64,000 nucleotides of DNA from Chloroflexota bacterium (GCA_011525385.1 WTGF01000128.1:1-64000); one strand, 5' to 3'; shown: positions 17,907 through 28,008, counted from the stretch's first letter. Program-made: numbers and translations. The notes: generated from the letters alone by a model not told the origin.

Positions 17907-18896
17907 TTACAGACGCTTTTCTTGTCGATAGTCGCGGTAGCGCTCGAATACGTCAATGCCCATCTGCATGAAGACGTCGATCATGTCAATATGGACCCAA
18001 TTGCTGATCAACAGATCGTCTTTTCGTTCCCAAAAGTCCATAATTCTCCAACGCAATGTCCGTCCCGTTGGCTCTTGACCGAGGAAGAAACCGTCGTGAA
18101 CCGCTACCAGGCTTGGCCAGCCGCTGGATACGGCGAATCGCCCCTCGGCATAGCGGACATTGTGCGAGCCACCCCAGGCGCCACTTATGCCGCGCAGAAA
18201 TTCACTGTGAACGCGCTCCAGAAACTCTTGCAGACTGCGCGCGGTACCAACCCCGCTCGGGCTATTCCAGAACATCCCCTCGTCCCAATACAGGGACATG
18301 GGTTGGTCTTTGCGCACTAAGCCAAAAAGCATCGACTCGACCAAGCGCAATGTCAGCCGCGTTTCCGCCGGGTCTTGGATGCTATTCAGGATGCCGCTGC
18401 CGTATTTCACGGCAGGTCGCAACCCTTCTATGGCAGGGGCGTCCCAGCCCAAGTGGAAGCCGCCTTGCTGCATTACATCGATCAGATCAAGCAGGAAGTA
18501 ACTCTTGACGATTTTCCCCTGTTCCAGCGCCACGATTTCGCCGTAGCGTATCAGTGTGTTGTCCCCGGTGGCGGCAATGCCCAGCCACTCGTTCTCAAAC
18601 TTGCCTTCGAAGTACCCAGTTGCGCTGACCCAATGCTGATCGCGAAAACTGCCAGCCAAGAGCACGTCGTAGCGACGCCGCAGATCTGGGAAGGATTGAC
18701 GCAGGGGCATCCACAGTTTTTCGATTAGGCCATCGACGCCGCGAATGTCATTGAAGGGTTGTGGTCCGTGCCATTCTATATCTTTGTGGGTACAGGTTTT
18801 GACGATTTCCGGAAGTTTTTCCGCGCTCGCTGCGTCAAGTTCGCTCCAATACCGCCGAATGGTCTCTCGATTGCGCTGGGCATTATGCACTGACAA
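17907..18896 (-). CDS. Tandem SnoaL/NTF2-like fold protein
   Basis: Paralogue of 16550-17713 (IEWHGPQPFNDIRGVDGLIEKLWMPLRQSFPDLRRRYDVLLAG). Confidence 0.7.
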   Translation of the reverse strand: MSVHNAQRNRETIRRYWSELDAASAEKLPEIVKTCTHKDIEWHGPQPFNDIRGVDGLIEKLWMPLRQSFPDLRRRYDVLLAGSFRDQHWVSATGYFEGKFENEWLGIAATGDNTLIRYGEIVALEQGKIVKSYFLLDLIDVMQQGGFHLGWDAPAIEGLRPAVKYGSGILNSIQDPAETRLTLRLVESMLFGLVRKDQPMSLYWDEGMFWNSPSGVGTARSLQEFLERVHSEFLRGISGAWGGSHNVRYAEGRFAVSSGWPSLVAVHDGFFLGQEPTGRTLRWRIMDFWERKDDLLISNWVHIDMIDVFMQMGIDVFERYRDYRQEKRL

Positions 18897-18992
18897 GTTA
18901 TCTCTCCTTTTCGTTAGATACCGACAGGCAGCGTTTTACCAGACTGCGTCTATCGGGCGCGATGCGATGATTGGCGCGGCAAAGTTTCGCAG

Positions 18993-19997
18993 TTATCCCT
19001 TCACGGCGCCGGCCGCCAGCCCTTTCACCAGATGCTTTTGAAAGAACAAGATGACGACGATGATAGGAATGGTCGCCGAAACCGAAGCCGCGGCTGCCAA
19101 GGTCAATTGCGCTGGATCTTCCGCGCCGGTGTAACGCGAGATGGCAACGGGCAGGGTCCAATTGGTCTGCGTTAGTACGCGCACCAGCAAGAATTCATTA
19201 TAGGCCAGCAGAAGCGTGAAGAGCGCGGTTGAAATAATGCCGGGCCAAGCGACCGGGACGATAACATTCAGGAACGAGGTCAGTCGGTTTGCGCCATCGA
19301 CCATGGCCGATTCTTCCAGGTCTCTTGGCACTTCCATAAAGAAGCTGCGCAGCATCCAGATTGTAAAGGGCTGATTGACCGCGACCAGAGCGATGATAAC
19401 CAGGATATGGGTATCAAGCAGGTTGGTCAATGAGCCGATCCAGAAATAGGGCAGCACGAATGCCAGGCGCGGCAAGGCGCGGAAGGCCAGCGCCGCGATG
19501 AGAATCACGACCGCAGCCATGCCGGCATAGCGCGCCAGCGCATAGCCGGCCAGGCAACCGATGCTGATCGAGGTGATGATGGTAAAAACCGTGACCACGA
19601 TCGTGTTGATGAAGTAGTTGTAGTATTTCGCCATGTATACCTGCTGCGGTATTGCCCAGAGCAGAACGCCGTAGCCGATCAAACCGCCGATGTAGATCCA
19701 GGCCGGGTTGACCGGGAAGTAGCGGGCAAAGAGCATCAAGCAGGTGATGACGACGGCGGCAATCAGGATGATGTAGCCGACCGCAGAGCCGGCATCGGGC
19801 AAGGAGCGAATCCAGACTTCCTGGTAATTTTTCCAAGTGGGCTGGAATATGAAAATCGGCGCTCGCGAGAAGGCGTCTTTGAAAGTCTTGAAAGATTGCA
19901 GGGTCGTCCAGAAGAAGGGCACTAGACTGTACACAGCGAAGAGGGCGAGCACAATGTGCACGAGGACGCGGCCCGGGCGGCTGGTTACTCGGTCCAT
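18993..19997 (-). CDS. CUT1 sugar ABC transporter permease (MalG-like)
   Basis: EESAMVDGANRLTSFLNVIVPVAWPGI EAA loop; start reassigned to MDRVTSRPGR. Confidence 0.9.
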   Translation of the reverse strand: MDRVTSRPGRVLVHIVLALFAVYSLVPFFWTTLQSFKTFKDAFSRAPIFIFQPTWKNYQEVWIRSLPDAGSAVGYIILIAAVVITCLMLFARYFPVNPAWIYIGGLIGYGVLLWAIPQQVYMAKYYNYFINTIVVTVFTIITSISIGCLAGYALARYAGMAAVVILIAALAFRALPRLAFVLPYFWIGSLTNLLDTHILVIIALVAVNQPFTIWMLRSFFMEVPRDLEESAMVDGANRLTSFLNVIVPVAWPGIISTALFTLLLAYNEFLLVRVLTQTNWTLPVAISRYTGAEDPAQLTLAAAASVSATIPIIVVILFFQKHLVKGLAAGAVKG

Positions 19998-19998
19998 T

Positions 19999-20862
19999 TT
20001 AGCGCTCCTCGATTTGCTCTTTGTACATGAGATAGAGGAAGGGGACGAGCACCACCATGATGCCGATAACAGTGATGATTGCCATGGCATTGGCTTTGCC
20101 GAGGCGCTGCACCTGCATGGCAGTGAGGAAGGTGTAGGTCATGACGGTGTCGGCTTTGAATTGCGGATTGAGCTCGGAGAGCACGAAGACGCTATCGAAG
20201 ACGCGGTAAGAATCCATGATCGAAAAGAGCAAGATGAAAATCGTCAAAGAGCTTACGTAAGGAATGACGATGTGACGGATCTTTTGCATGCGGGTCGCGC
20301 CGTCGATGGAGGCGGCCTCAAACATTTCAACGGGCAGGGTTTGAAAGCCGGCGAAATAGACGACGATGGTGAAGGGCGTGACATACCAGATACCAAAAAC
20401 GATGATCAGCGTTTTGACCGAGGTCTCGTTAACGCGGAAGCGCGCGCCAGTTATCTGTTGATACAGCCAGGTCAACAATCCCGATGGTTCCCAGAGCTGC
20501 TTGAACATGATCGTGCCGATGATAGGCACGATGATAAAAGGCAGCAGGAAAATGGAGAGATAGACGCCACGGACCAAGCCCGAGACTTGATCGAGGAAGA
20601 GCGCGACCACGAAACCGATGACAACCCAACTGGGCACGACGATGGCGATGTAGAGCGCGGTGAACTCGAAGGAGCGCCAAAAGCGCTGGTCCTCAAAGAT
20701 CTCGATAAAATTGCGCAAGCCGACGAATTCCGGCGCAGTGATGTTGCGGAAGGTCATATATTGAAAGCTGAGAAAAACCGCCATCAAAAGCGGCAGCACC
20801 ATCAAAGCGAACATGATGACGATGCTGGGCGAGGCAAAGGCGAAAAAGGCATTTCGTTTCAT
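19999..20862 (-). CDS. CUT1 sugar ABC transporter permease (MalF-like)
   Basis: EMFEAASIDGATRMQKIRHIVIPYVS EAA loop. Confidence 0.92.
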   Translation of the reverse strand: MKRNAFFAFASPSIVIMFALMVLPLLMAVFLSFQYMTFRNITAPEFVGLRNFIEIFEDQRFWRSFEFTALYIAIVVPSWVVIGFVVALFLDQVSGLVRGVYLSIFLLPFIIVPIIGTIMFKQLWEPSGLLTWLYQQITGARFRVNETSVKTLIIVFGIWYVTPFTIVVYFAGFQTLPVEMFEAASIDGATRMQKIRHIVIPYVSSLTIFILLFSIMDSYRVFDSVFVLSELNPQFKADTVMTYTFLTAMQVQRLGKANAMAIITVIGIMVVLVPFLYLMYKEQIEER

Positions 20863-20995
20863 TTAGTATTCTGCCCGTCTAAATCTTCTCCCAATGCAAT
20901 GGGGGGACTTTGCTAGCCGCCAGGCGCTCGCGACAATGGCAAAGGGGACGACCCACCAGGTCGCCCCTAGGATTCTGTCGCGCATAGCGCGGGCT

Positions 20996-22288
20996 TTAGC
21001 CCTCAATATAACCTTGAGCGGCCGCTTCGGTGATGTAGTCGGCGGCGGCGGCTTGCAACGCTTCTTCGGCGGTCATGTCGCCGGGCCATACCAGCGGGAG
21101 GTACTGCTCGAGCTTGGCGATGGCGATAGAGACGGCCGGGTTGATGGCGTAGTTGCCGATGCCGTTGCCGATCGTTTCGTTGGCGGCGGGCAAGTAGGGT
21201 CCGCCGAACTCGCCGGCGGAATTGCGCGTGGTCGAGCCAACAGCGGCGGCGGCTTGCTGACTGGCGGCGTCAACCGTTTCCATGATGACCTGGAAAATCA
21301 GGTCGGGATCGTTGGTGGTGTTGGTCGGGATGAAGTAGAAATCCAGCCAGGCGGAACCGGCGCGCGGACCGCCCGCAACGACGCTCGGTGCTGGCGCGTA
21401 GCCAATAACATCGCCCAGGTCGGTGCGCTCGGGGTCGGCCATTGTGGCGGCGCGGCTGGCCCAGATCTTGGTCAGCGGCAAGCCGCCGTTGCCCATGGCG
21501 ACTTGGATCTCGTTCAAGCCGTAGGCTACGCCATCCTCACCGACACAACGATTAACTGTCTCGATCATCAGGTCAACCGCGGCGATACCCTCGTCGCTGT
21601 TGAAGGCGGGCATATTGTCGTCATCGAGGTAATCGCCGCCCATGGCGCGCAGCAGCATGAAGAATTCCAACTCCCAGGCGCGGGCGCGGGAGACATCCAT
21701 CGCATAGATCAATTCCCAATCCGGGTTGCCCAAGCCGACCTCGTCGCACCAATTGTGCAGGTCGTCATAGGTGTCGGGGACGGTCCAGCCATTTTCTTCG
21801 AAGACATCGATACGGTAAACCAGGTGCAGCGTATTGCCGACCATGGGAATGCCGTAGATGTTGCCTTGGTAGCTGCCGCTTTTCCAGTAACCCGCGGGGA
21901 TATCGTCGAGGTCGTATTCGTCGCGATACTTGTCGATCAGATCGTTGAGGGGCATGACCCAGCCGGGGGGACCCCATTCGGCAACCTGGCCATTGGCGCC
22001 ATGCAGGATGTCATAGGGCGAATCGCCACCGGCCGAAAGCGCCAGGCGAACCTGCTCTTGCAGCGAGGAGGAATCCAGCAGGTTGGTATTGATGGTCAGG
22101 TTGTCCACTTCGCTGCAGGCTTCCATTTCCGCAGCGTAGAACTCGGTAATGGCGAAGGGCCAGCTGATCATTTCGATGGTCACGGGCGCGGCTGGCGCAT
22201 CGATATTGCAGGGATCTCCGCTCTGAGCGAATGCCGGGATTGAAACAAATAATCCCAACAGCAGCAATACAAAAAGTACTAAACGCAT
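20996..22288 (-). CDS. Sugar ABC transporter extracellular solute-binding protein
   Basis: Signal peptide MRLVLFVLLLLGLFVSIPAFAQ; SBP family 1-like; adjacent CUT1 permeases. Confidence 0.88.
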   Translation of the reverse strand: MRLVLFVLLLLGLFVSIPAFAQSGDPCNIDAPAAPVTIEMISWPFAITEFYAAEMEACSEVDNLTINTNLLDSSSLQEQVRLALSAGGDSPYDILHGANGQVAEWGPPGWVMPLNDLIDKYRDEYDLDDIPAGYWKSGSYQGNIYGIPMVGNTLHLVYRIDVFEENGWTVPDTYDDLHNWCDEVGLGNPDWELIYAMDVSRARAWELEFFMLLRAMGGDYLDDDNMPAFNSDEGIAAVDLMIETVNRCVGEDGVAYGLNEIQVAMGNGGLPLTKIWASRAATMADPERTDLGDVIGYAPAPSVVAGGPRAGSAWLDFYFIPTNTTNDPDLIFQVIMETVDAASQQAAAAVGSTTRNSAGEFGGPYLPAANETIGNGIGNYAINPAVSIAIAKLEQYLPLVWPGDMTAEEALQAAAADYITEAAAQGYIEG

Positions 22289-22436
22289 AACATACTCCTT
22301 AATGTGATAGACGTTGAACGTCCCGAACATTGAAAAAAGGCGCGCTTTGCAAAAAAGCGATCGCCACCTTTTCCTTCTTCCATTGACACTCCCTTTCCGC
22401 CGTGTTTTGGCAATTCGCCGCGGGCGCAGCAGCGCA

Positions 22437-23462
22437 TTATCCTTTTGGATTCGGACCGGTGGATCCACGCACGATGAGCTCCACCGGGAGCGTATGTTGA
22501 ATCGGCGTCCGCGGCTGTTCTTCGATCAATTGCAGCAGACTCTCTACAGCCAGCCTGCCCATGTCCGACACCGCTTGCCCAACGGTAGTTAAAGCCGGCT
22601 CGGTCACACCGGAGGCCAAGATGCCATCGTAACCGGCAATGGACAGATCTTGCGGAATACGGATCTTTAGTTCTTTTGCCAGAGACAAGGCGTTGATTGC
22701 CATTGGGTCGGTGAAAAAGAGAATAGCTGTCGGCGGCGCGGGATGAGACAAAAAAGTCTTGAAGGACCGCGTATGGTAATGCGGATCGGTGGATTTTGCC
22801 GATATGACCAGCGACGGATCATAAGCGATATCCGCGTCTCTCAACGCACCCGCGTATCCCGCGTGCCTGTCGCCGTCGGTCTCGTAGACTTCCGGCAGTC
22901 TTTCGAAGCCAATGCGCCTGTGCCCCAGGGAAATCAGGTGCTCCGTCAAGGCTCTCGCTCCCTGTACATGATCAGCAGCCACAAAAGATATGCCGGTATT
23001 TGAAACGCGCCGCGGCAGGAAGACATGCGGCATCTGCTCGTCCGTCATAAGTTGCGAGAGCGCCACTGTCTCGTTCGAGCCGGGCGGCCAGGCTACGATG
23101 ATGCCGTCAACCTCGCGCGAGCGGCACAGGCTTTTGATCCGCCGCTCGTTGCCCGCCATAGAGGTGTAGAGGATCAAGTTATATTCGGCGTCTTCGGCAA
23201 CCGCTGCCATGCCGGGAATGAGCTCGGCGAGGAAATCGGCGACTCGTTGAAAAGGATAATTGACGACCAGACCAAGTTTCTCGGTGCGCTGCCGGCGCAG
23301 GTTGCGCGCAGCTGCCGAAGGCTGATAGCCCAATTCGTCCACTGCGCGCAAAACACGTTCTCTGGTAGCCGACGAGACATCGCTACGGCCATTTAAGGCT
23401 TTCGAAACGGTTGAACGTGATATGCCCAGCTCGTTTGACAGATCTTTGATCGTAACGGGCAC
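22437..23462 (-). CDS. LacI-family transcriptional regulator
   Basis: HTH VTIKDLSNELGISRSTVSKALNGRSDVS; periplasmic-binding-like C-domain; GTG start. Confidence 0.93.
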   Translation of the reverse strand: MPVTIKDLSNELGISRSTVSKALNGRSDVSSATRERVLRAVDELGYQPSAAARNLRRQRTEKLGLVVNYPFQRVADFLAELIPGMAAVAEDAEYNLILYTSMAGNERRIKSLCRSREVDGIIVAWPPGSNETVALSQLMTDEQMPHVFLPRRVSNTGISFVAADHVQGARALTEHLISLGHRRIGFERLPEVYETDGDRHAGYAGALRDADIAYDPSLVISAKSTDPHYHTRSFKTFLSHPAPPTAILFFTDPMAINALSLAKELKIRIPQDLSIAGYDGILASGVTEPALTTVGQAVSDMGRLAVESLLQLIEEQPRTPIQHTLPVELIVRGSTGPNPKG

Positions 23463-23511
23463 CTTGCGTATCTCCAATTGCCCAGCAACGGGAAAACCTA
23501 CTAAACTGTTT

Positions 23512-23525
23512 CGAAATCGATTTCG
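23512..23525. promoter_or_regulatory. LacI-type operator CGAAATCGATTTCG
   Basis: Perfect 14-bp palindrome 50 bp upstream of the LacI gene start. Confidence 0.65.
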
Positions 23526-23596
23526 TAAACTCGTACATATAATATCACCTATTTTGCCGTTTGGCAAGTTTTTCGGCTGACAAACCTGTGGTTGAA

Positions 23597-23794
23597 CTAT
23601 TCTGCGTAAGTTTTGGCGGGCTCGCCGCGCGTGTGACAGCGGCGCTCCGCGCCCGGGTTCCGCAGTAAATTGTCGGCGCCGCTTTTGGCCGCGAGTGAAA
23701 TGGAAAATTCGGCGGGCAGGTGATGCGCGCAATTTGCGCCCTGGGATTGCGTTGGCGCCTTACTGCCTTGGGAGGCGTCCGATAATCCAATCAC
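23597..23794 (-). pseudogene. Truncated remnant of a SnoaL-like gene 5' end
   Basis: FSISLAAKSGADNLLRNPGAERRCHTRG matches FSISLAAKGGTDNLLLNPGDERLQSMRG of the 16550-17713 protein. Confidence 0.6.
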
Positions 23795-23834
23795 CCGCTA
23801 TTTTGGAGCGATTGTCGCGAACTCTTTTGAATCC

Positions 23835-24647
23835 TCAGTCCAGCGCTTTTGATGATGTCTCAAAAAAGCGAATTGTCGCGTCGCGCAGCGGCAGCCAATC
23901 GTGCCCGCAGTCCGGCACGACCATAATCCTGACATCGCAGCCGATCTGCTGGTAGTGCTGATAGAGCGATTCCAGACGCTGGCGGCGTGTGATGCCGGCT
24001 CGGTTCGCGCCGGGCGCCCAGTAGGCATCGCCTTCCGTTATCTTGATATTCGCATTGTCATTTTCGCCGATCAGAAGCTGTATCGGCATATCGCGCAGCG
24101 CGCCAGCGTCGATGACCTGCCCAAATAGCCCCTCGACATCGCGGATGCCGCTCCACCAATCCAGCGAATCGTCAAGAAGTGTGATGCGACCGGGAGCCGC
24201 CAGCGAAAGGGCTTGCACATGCCCTGGATGCAAATAGGCGAAGCGATGCGCGAATTGCGCACCGCCGGAAAACCCACCCAGCATGAAGCGATCATCCGCC
24301 AGGTCATATCGCTCACGAATCTCTTCCAGCATGTCCAACAGAATCAGATCAAAGCGAAGGCCTCGGAAGAGCAATTGCTTGTAGTTGTCGACATCGTCGG
24401 GATCAATGAGGCCGGCCGGGAAGAGCGGGCAGATCAGAAGGACTCGATTCCTAATCGCGAAATCGCTGAGATGATCGCGGTAAAGGGCAGCGTCTCGGTA
24501 AGTCCCATGCACATAAACGCAGATCTGCCGGATTTCATCGGGCACGTACAAGCAGTAGGAAAAGCGCGGATCGGCGCGATGGGCGAAGAACGCCGTTCGT
24601 TTGAATAGGAAAGGGGATACTCCCCCAGTTCCTCGAGTTTTCGACAT
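23835..24647 (-). CDS. Alpha/beta hydrolase, esterase/PHB-depolymerase-like
   Basis: FMLGGFSGGAQFAHRFAYLHP nucleophile elbow; C-terminal PDCGHDWLP. Confidence 0.8.
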   Translation of the reverse strand: MSKTRGTGGVSPFLFKRTAFFAHRADPRFSYCLYVPDEIRQICVYVHGTYRDAALYRDHLSDFAIRNRVLLICPLFPAGLIDPDDVDNYKQLLFRGLRFDLILLDMLEEIRERYDLADDRFMLGGFSGGAQFAHRFAYLHPGHVQALSLAAPGRITLLDDSLDWWSGIRDVEGLFGQVIDAGALRDMPIQLLIGENDNANIKITEGDAYWAPGANRAGITRRQRLESLYQHYQQIGCDVRIMVVPDCGHDWLPLRDATIRFFETSSKALD

Positions 24648-24693
24648 TACCTCCCTCACGCCATCGGCTACGCTTACAGGGCTGCGCTTGTGG

Positions 24694-25923
24694 CTAGGGC
24701 CGCGGATAGCTGATACCCAGCATGCCTTCAATGTCCAGCGGGTCGACGCCGTAGAGCTGCTTCTGCTCCGCGCGCGAGGTGGCCTCCGATTCGAGTTCGC
24801 CCTCAAGCGGCAGCGATAGTCGCCTCCCGTCTTGAATCGCTGATTCTCGCGTGGCGACATCCATCATCATCGCCATCAGCGCGTCTTCGTCGTTGTATTC
24901 CGATGCGCGGAGACCGCGGACCGTCTCGGCGAAGTCGACGATATGACTGATCACTGCGCTGCTGTAGTAGTTGCGGCGATGATAGGCGCTTGCGCCCAAG
25001 CGATAGGGATTGACGTATTCGATGCGCCCGGTCGGCAGATCGACATGCGAGGACAACCAATCGCGCCCATCGCCCAGATGTACGATGGGGTAGGCCAGGT
25101 CGTGACGCCCGCCATTGGCCAGGGCCTCATCCGTGCAATAGCGCACTTCGCCGATACCATGCCAGCCGGCGCCCGCTTGCTGCACGATTGCCCCGCGCGC
25201 CCCTGCCAGTTCCGTATAACCCGGCCGCGGATAGCGCCCCAGCATGCTCTTGATATTGCCGGCGTGGTCGATGACCAGCGCCTCATCGGGGAACCAGAAA
25301 AAGTGGGCGCGGTACTTCTCCGATTCGTGATAGCGATGCGCCAACTGATAGTGCCCGTCTGTCGGCATCGTATGCGATATCGCCTGAACCTCGGTAGGAT
25401 GCGCGCCGAAAAAGCGGATCCAGCGCGAGTTGTTGTGGTAGCCGGTGTGATCGTGCCAGCAGGTCAAGCGCTTGATCGGCCCAATGAATCCGTCTTCGGC
25501 GATCAACTTCATCATGCGGTCGAAGGGAAAGCGGAAGAAATTCTCGGCGATGCGCAAGACCGCATCGTTGTCGCGCGCCGCCTGCACCATCTCCTGCGCT
25601 TGAATCAGCAGGCTGCACATGCTCGTCTCGACGTTGACGTGGATGCCGTGCGAAAGCAGATAGCAGCAGATCGAGTGGTGAGAGGGAATCGGGCTGACCA
25701 CGAAGGCGGCTTCCATCGGGCGCGCTTTGACCAACTCTTTGAGATCATAAAACGCCGGCACGCCCAGCGCCCCGGCGAATTCATCGGCCGAGCCTTTGAC
25801 CGGGTCGCAGACCGCCACTAGCTCGATCCAGGGTTTCAAATAGTCGAAGAGCGGCCGGTAGGTCGTTTTGGAGCGATTGCCCGTGCCGATCAGCGCCACG
25901 CGCAGCTTTTCATTCAGTGCCAT
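24694..25923 (-). CDS. Gfo/Idh/MocA family oxidoreductase
   Basis: LRVALIGTGNRSKTTYRPLF nucleotide-binding N-terminus. Confidence 0.88.
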   Translation of the reverse strand: MALNEKLRVALIGTGNRSKTTYRPLFDYLKPWIELVAVCDPVKGSADEFAGALGVPAFYDLKELVKARPMEAAFVVSPIPSHHSICCYLLSHGIHVNVETSMCSLLIQAQEMVQAARDNDAVLRIAENFFRFPFDRMMKLIAEDGFIGPIKRLTCWHDHTGYHNNSRWIRFFGAHPTEVQAISHTMPTDGHYQLAHRYHESEKYRAHFFWFPDEALVIDHAGNIKSMLGRYPRPGYTELAGARGAIVQQAGAGWHGIGEVRYCTDEALANGGRHDLAYPIVHLGDGRDWLSSHVDLPTGRIEYVNPYRLGASAYHRRNYYSSAVISHIVDFAETVRGLRASEYNDEDALMAMMMDVATRESAIQDGRRLSLPLEGELESEATSRAEQKQLYGVDPLDIEGMLGISYPRP

Positions 25924-27031
25924 TTTGCAGCCTTTCTTTGATTGCCTCGGGTATCTCCGCCTCATAAACTTGCGCGTGCCCGGTTCTGTCGCTGGTGTAG
26001 ACAACAATGCGATTATCCGGCGAGAACGAGGGGTGCGGGTGGGTATGTTGTGGCGCGTAGACCTTGATCGGACCGTCTTCGTAGGGGAAGGGTCCGTTCC
26101 AGTGCGCGCCTTCGCTGCTGGCGCCGGGATAGCAGAGCGTGATTGGAAGTCCCGCCCTGCCCAGCGGGTTAAACAGTTGCAAGCCGATATCGGGAAAGTT
26201 GGTATCGGCGACCATCATCGTGCCATCGCGATTGCAGATGGCATGCCAGGCGTTAAAAGAGGCGACTCGCCGCTCGACGCCGGTGTCGACATTGATGGCG
26301 CGGATGCCCTTGTTCCAATCGACAAATGCCAGTTCGCGCTTGCCGGGGATCCAGCTTTCGTGCGTGATCCATTCGCCCGGCGCGCGCTGATAGAGGCGGC
26401 GGTTGCCGGTACCGTCGCGCTTGATGGCCCAGACGCGATCCTTGAGCGGACCGGCATAATAGAGCAGGTCGGCATCATCGGGGCAGAACATGAGATGGGC
26501 GATGGTATCTCGCTTAAGGATGATCTCGTGCTCGCCGCTGCTGGTATCGACAACCGCCAGGCAGGCTTTCCCATTGACGCTGAAGCGGATCGCCCAAAAG
26601 CGATCATCGAAGCTGAGCGCCGTGGTGCCCATGGCATCCGCGACCATGCCCGCTTCGCGCAAGTTGATCTCGCCGAAGTCGACCAGTCGCTCTTCGCGCA
26701 AAGTCTCGGTATGGACTCGGTATGCGCCACTGCCGGCGGTGAAGTAGACGTAGCGTCCATCGTGCGAGGGATACAGCGAATACTCGCCGATGTCCTCACG
26801 CTCTGTCAATTGGATCAGATTGCCGTTCGCGCGCTCCTCGGCGTAGATCTCCGGTCGGCTCGTGCGATGTGAGACGAAAATCAAGCGCTGCATGGCATCG
26901 TCGTAAGCTGGGACGATAAAAAATGGATGGTGGTGGATCGAGGCTTGGTCGGTGACCTGCCTGATTTTGACGCCGGTGCTTTCGTCTTGAAAAGAGATCG
27001 ATTCCGACGGATAGATTTGTCCGCGCGCCAT
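25910..27031 (-). CDS. Oligogalacturonate-lyase-like beta-propeller protein
   Basis: VKIRQVTDQASIHHHPFFIVPAYDDAMQRLIFVSHRTSRPEIY and YPSHDGRYVYFTAGSGAYRV propeller blades; PL22/TolB-like. Confidence 0.65.
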   Translation of the reverse strand: MARGQIYPSESISFQDESTGVKIRQVTDQASIHHHPFFIVPAYDDAMQRLIFVSHRTSRPEIYAEERANGNLIQLTEREDIGEYSLYPSHDGRYVYFTAGSGAYRVHTETLREERLVDFGEINLREAGMVADAMGTTALSFDDRFWAIRFSVNGKACLAVVDTSSGEHEIILKRDTIAHLMFCPDDADLLYYAGPLKDRVWAIKRDGTGNRRLYQRAPGEWITHESWIPGKRELAFVDWNKGIRAINVDTGVERRVASFNAWHAICNRDGTMMVADTNFPDIGLQLFNPLGRAGLPITLCYPGASSEGAHWNGPFPYEDGPIKVYAPQHTHPHPSFSPDNRIVVYTSDRTGHAQVYEAEIPEAIKERLQNGTE

Positions 27032-27979
27032 TTAGGAGATATTCCGTTCCAGCACTGCGAACCCGGCTGCGGTCAATTCGGCGGCGATGCGATCGATCTC
27101 GTGCTGCGGCAGCGGACGAATGGGACGCCGCATGCGCATGGAAGGAAATTTGCCCAGCAAAGTCATGGCGCATTTCATGCGTTGATGCGCGTCGCTCGAT
27201 GGTTCGCCGAAGCGATAAACGATCTGCGAGAGCGGGCGCACCTTGTCTTGCAGCATATTGGCTTGTTCCAGGTCGCCGCTCAAGGCCGCCTTCACCAAGG
27301 CTGTGATCAACTCCGGCACAAATCCCGCGAAGCCAACCAGCGCGCCATCGGCGCCGTCGAGCAGCGTCACCAGCAAGTATTCGTCCAGGCAGCTGATGAT
27401 GCTGACATCGGGCGCGGAGATCTTCAGATTGCGATAGTCATGCGCCCAACGCGACATATCGCGGGTGCCCATTTTGATGCTGACGACGCGGTCGAGTTGC
27501 GCCATCGCCTGCATTTCCGCCAGCGAATAGCCGGCTTTGGTCCAGGCCGGGTACTGATGCACGATGATGTCGATATCCGCGCCTTCGGCGACATCTTCGA
27601 AGAAACCCACGGCGGTTTCGCTGGTCCTGCCGAAGCGCAGCCAATGATGCGGCGGCATCAGCAAGATGGCGTCAGCGCCGACGTCTTTGGCCGCGCGCGC
27701 CTGCGCGATGGCTTCGTCGCTGCCTTCGGCGCAAACGCCGGAGACTACCTTGACCTTGCGCCCGACTTCGTCGGCGATGATCTCGGTGACGCGAGCCCGC
27801 TCGTGATTGCGCAGGGACATGACCTCGCCGGTATGCCCGTTGCAGACCAGGCCGGTGATGCCATCCACCGAGGCCAGATACTGAACGTATTCTCGCAGGC
27901 CGATCTCGTCAATCGAGTCGTCGTCATTAAAGGGACACAGCGTCGCCGGCAGTACCCCGGTCCATGGTTTATGGAACAT
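27032..27979 (-). CDS. DapA/dihydrodipicolinate synthase family aldolase
   Basis: GVLPATLCPFNDDDSIDEIGLREYVQYL and GLVCNGHTGEVMSL. Confidence 0.9.
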   Translation of the reverse strand: MFHKPWTGVLPATLCPFNDDDSIDEIGLREYVQYLASVDGITGLVCNGHTGEVMSLRNHERARVTEIIADEVGRKVKVVSGVCAEGSDEAIAQARAAKDVGADAILLMPPHHWLRFGRTSETAVGFFEDVAEGADIDIIVHQYPAWTKAGYSLAEMQAMAQLDRVVSIKMGTRDMSRWAHDYRNLKISAPDVSIISCLDEYLLVTLLDGADGALVGFAGFVPELITALVKAALSGDLEQANMLQDKVRPLSQIVYRFGEPSSDAHQRMKCAMTLLGKFPSMRMRRPIRPLPQHEIDRIAAELTAAGFAVLERNIS

Positions 27980-28008
27980 TATTTCGCCCTTTCCAAATGT
28001 TGATTCGC

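Noticed and set aside
19837-20916. 359-aa plus-strand ORF across two permease genes
   Set aside because: Shadow of two permeases; Asp/Glu/His/Arg-rich translation typical of antisense to hydrophobic codons
20894-22243. 449-aa plus-strand ORF opposite the sugar SBP gene
   Set aside because: Shadow of a convincing SBP with signal peptide on the other strand
22437-23732. N-terminal 90-residue extension of the first LacI regulator as given in the ORF track
   Set aside because: HTH starts right after a GTG at 23462; the extension runs through the operator and non-coding DNA
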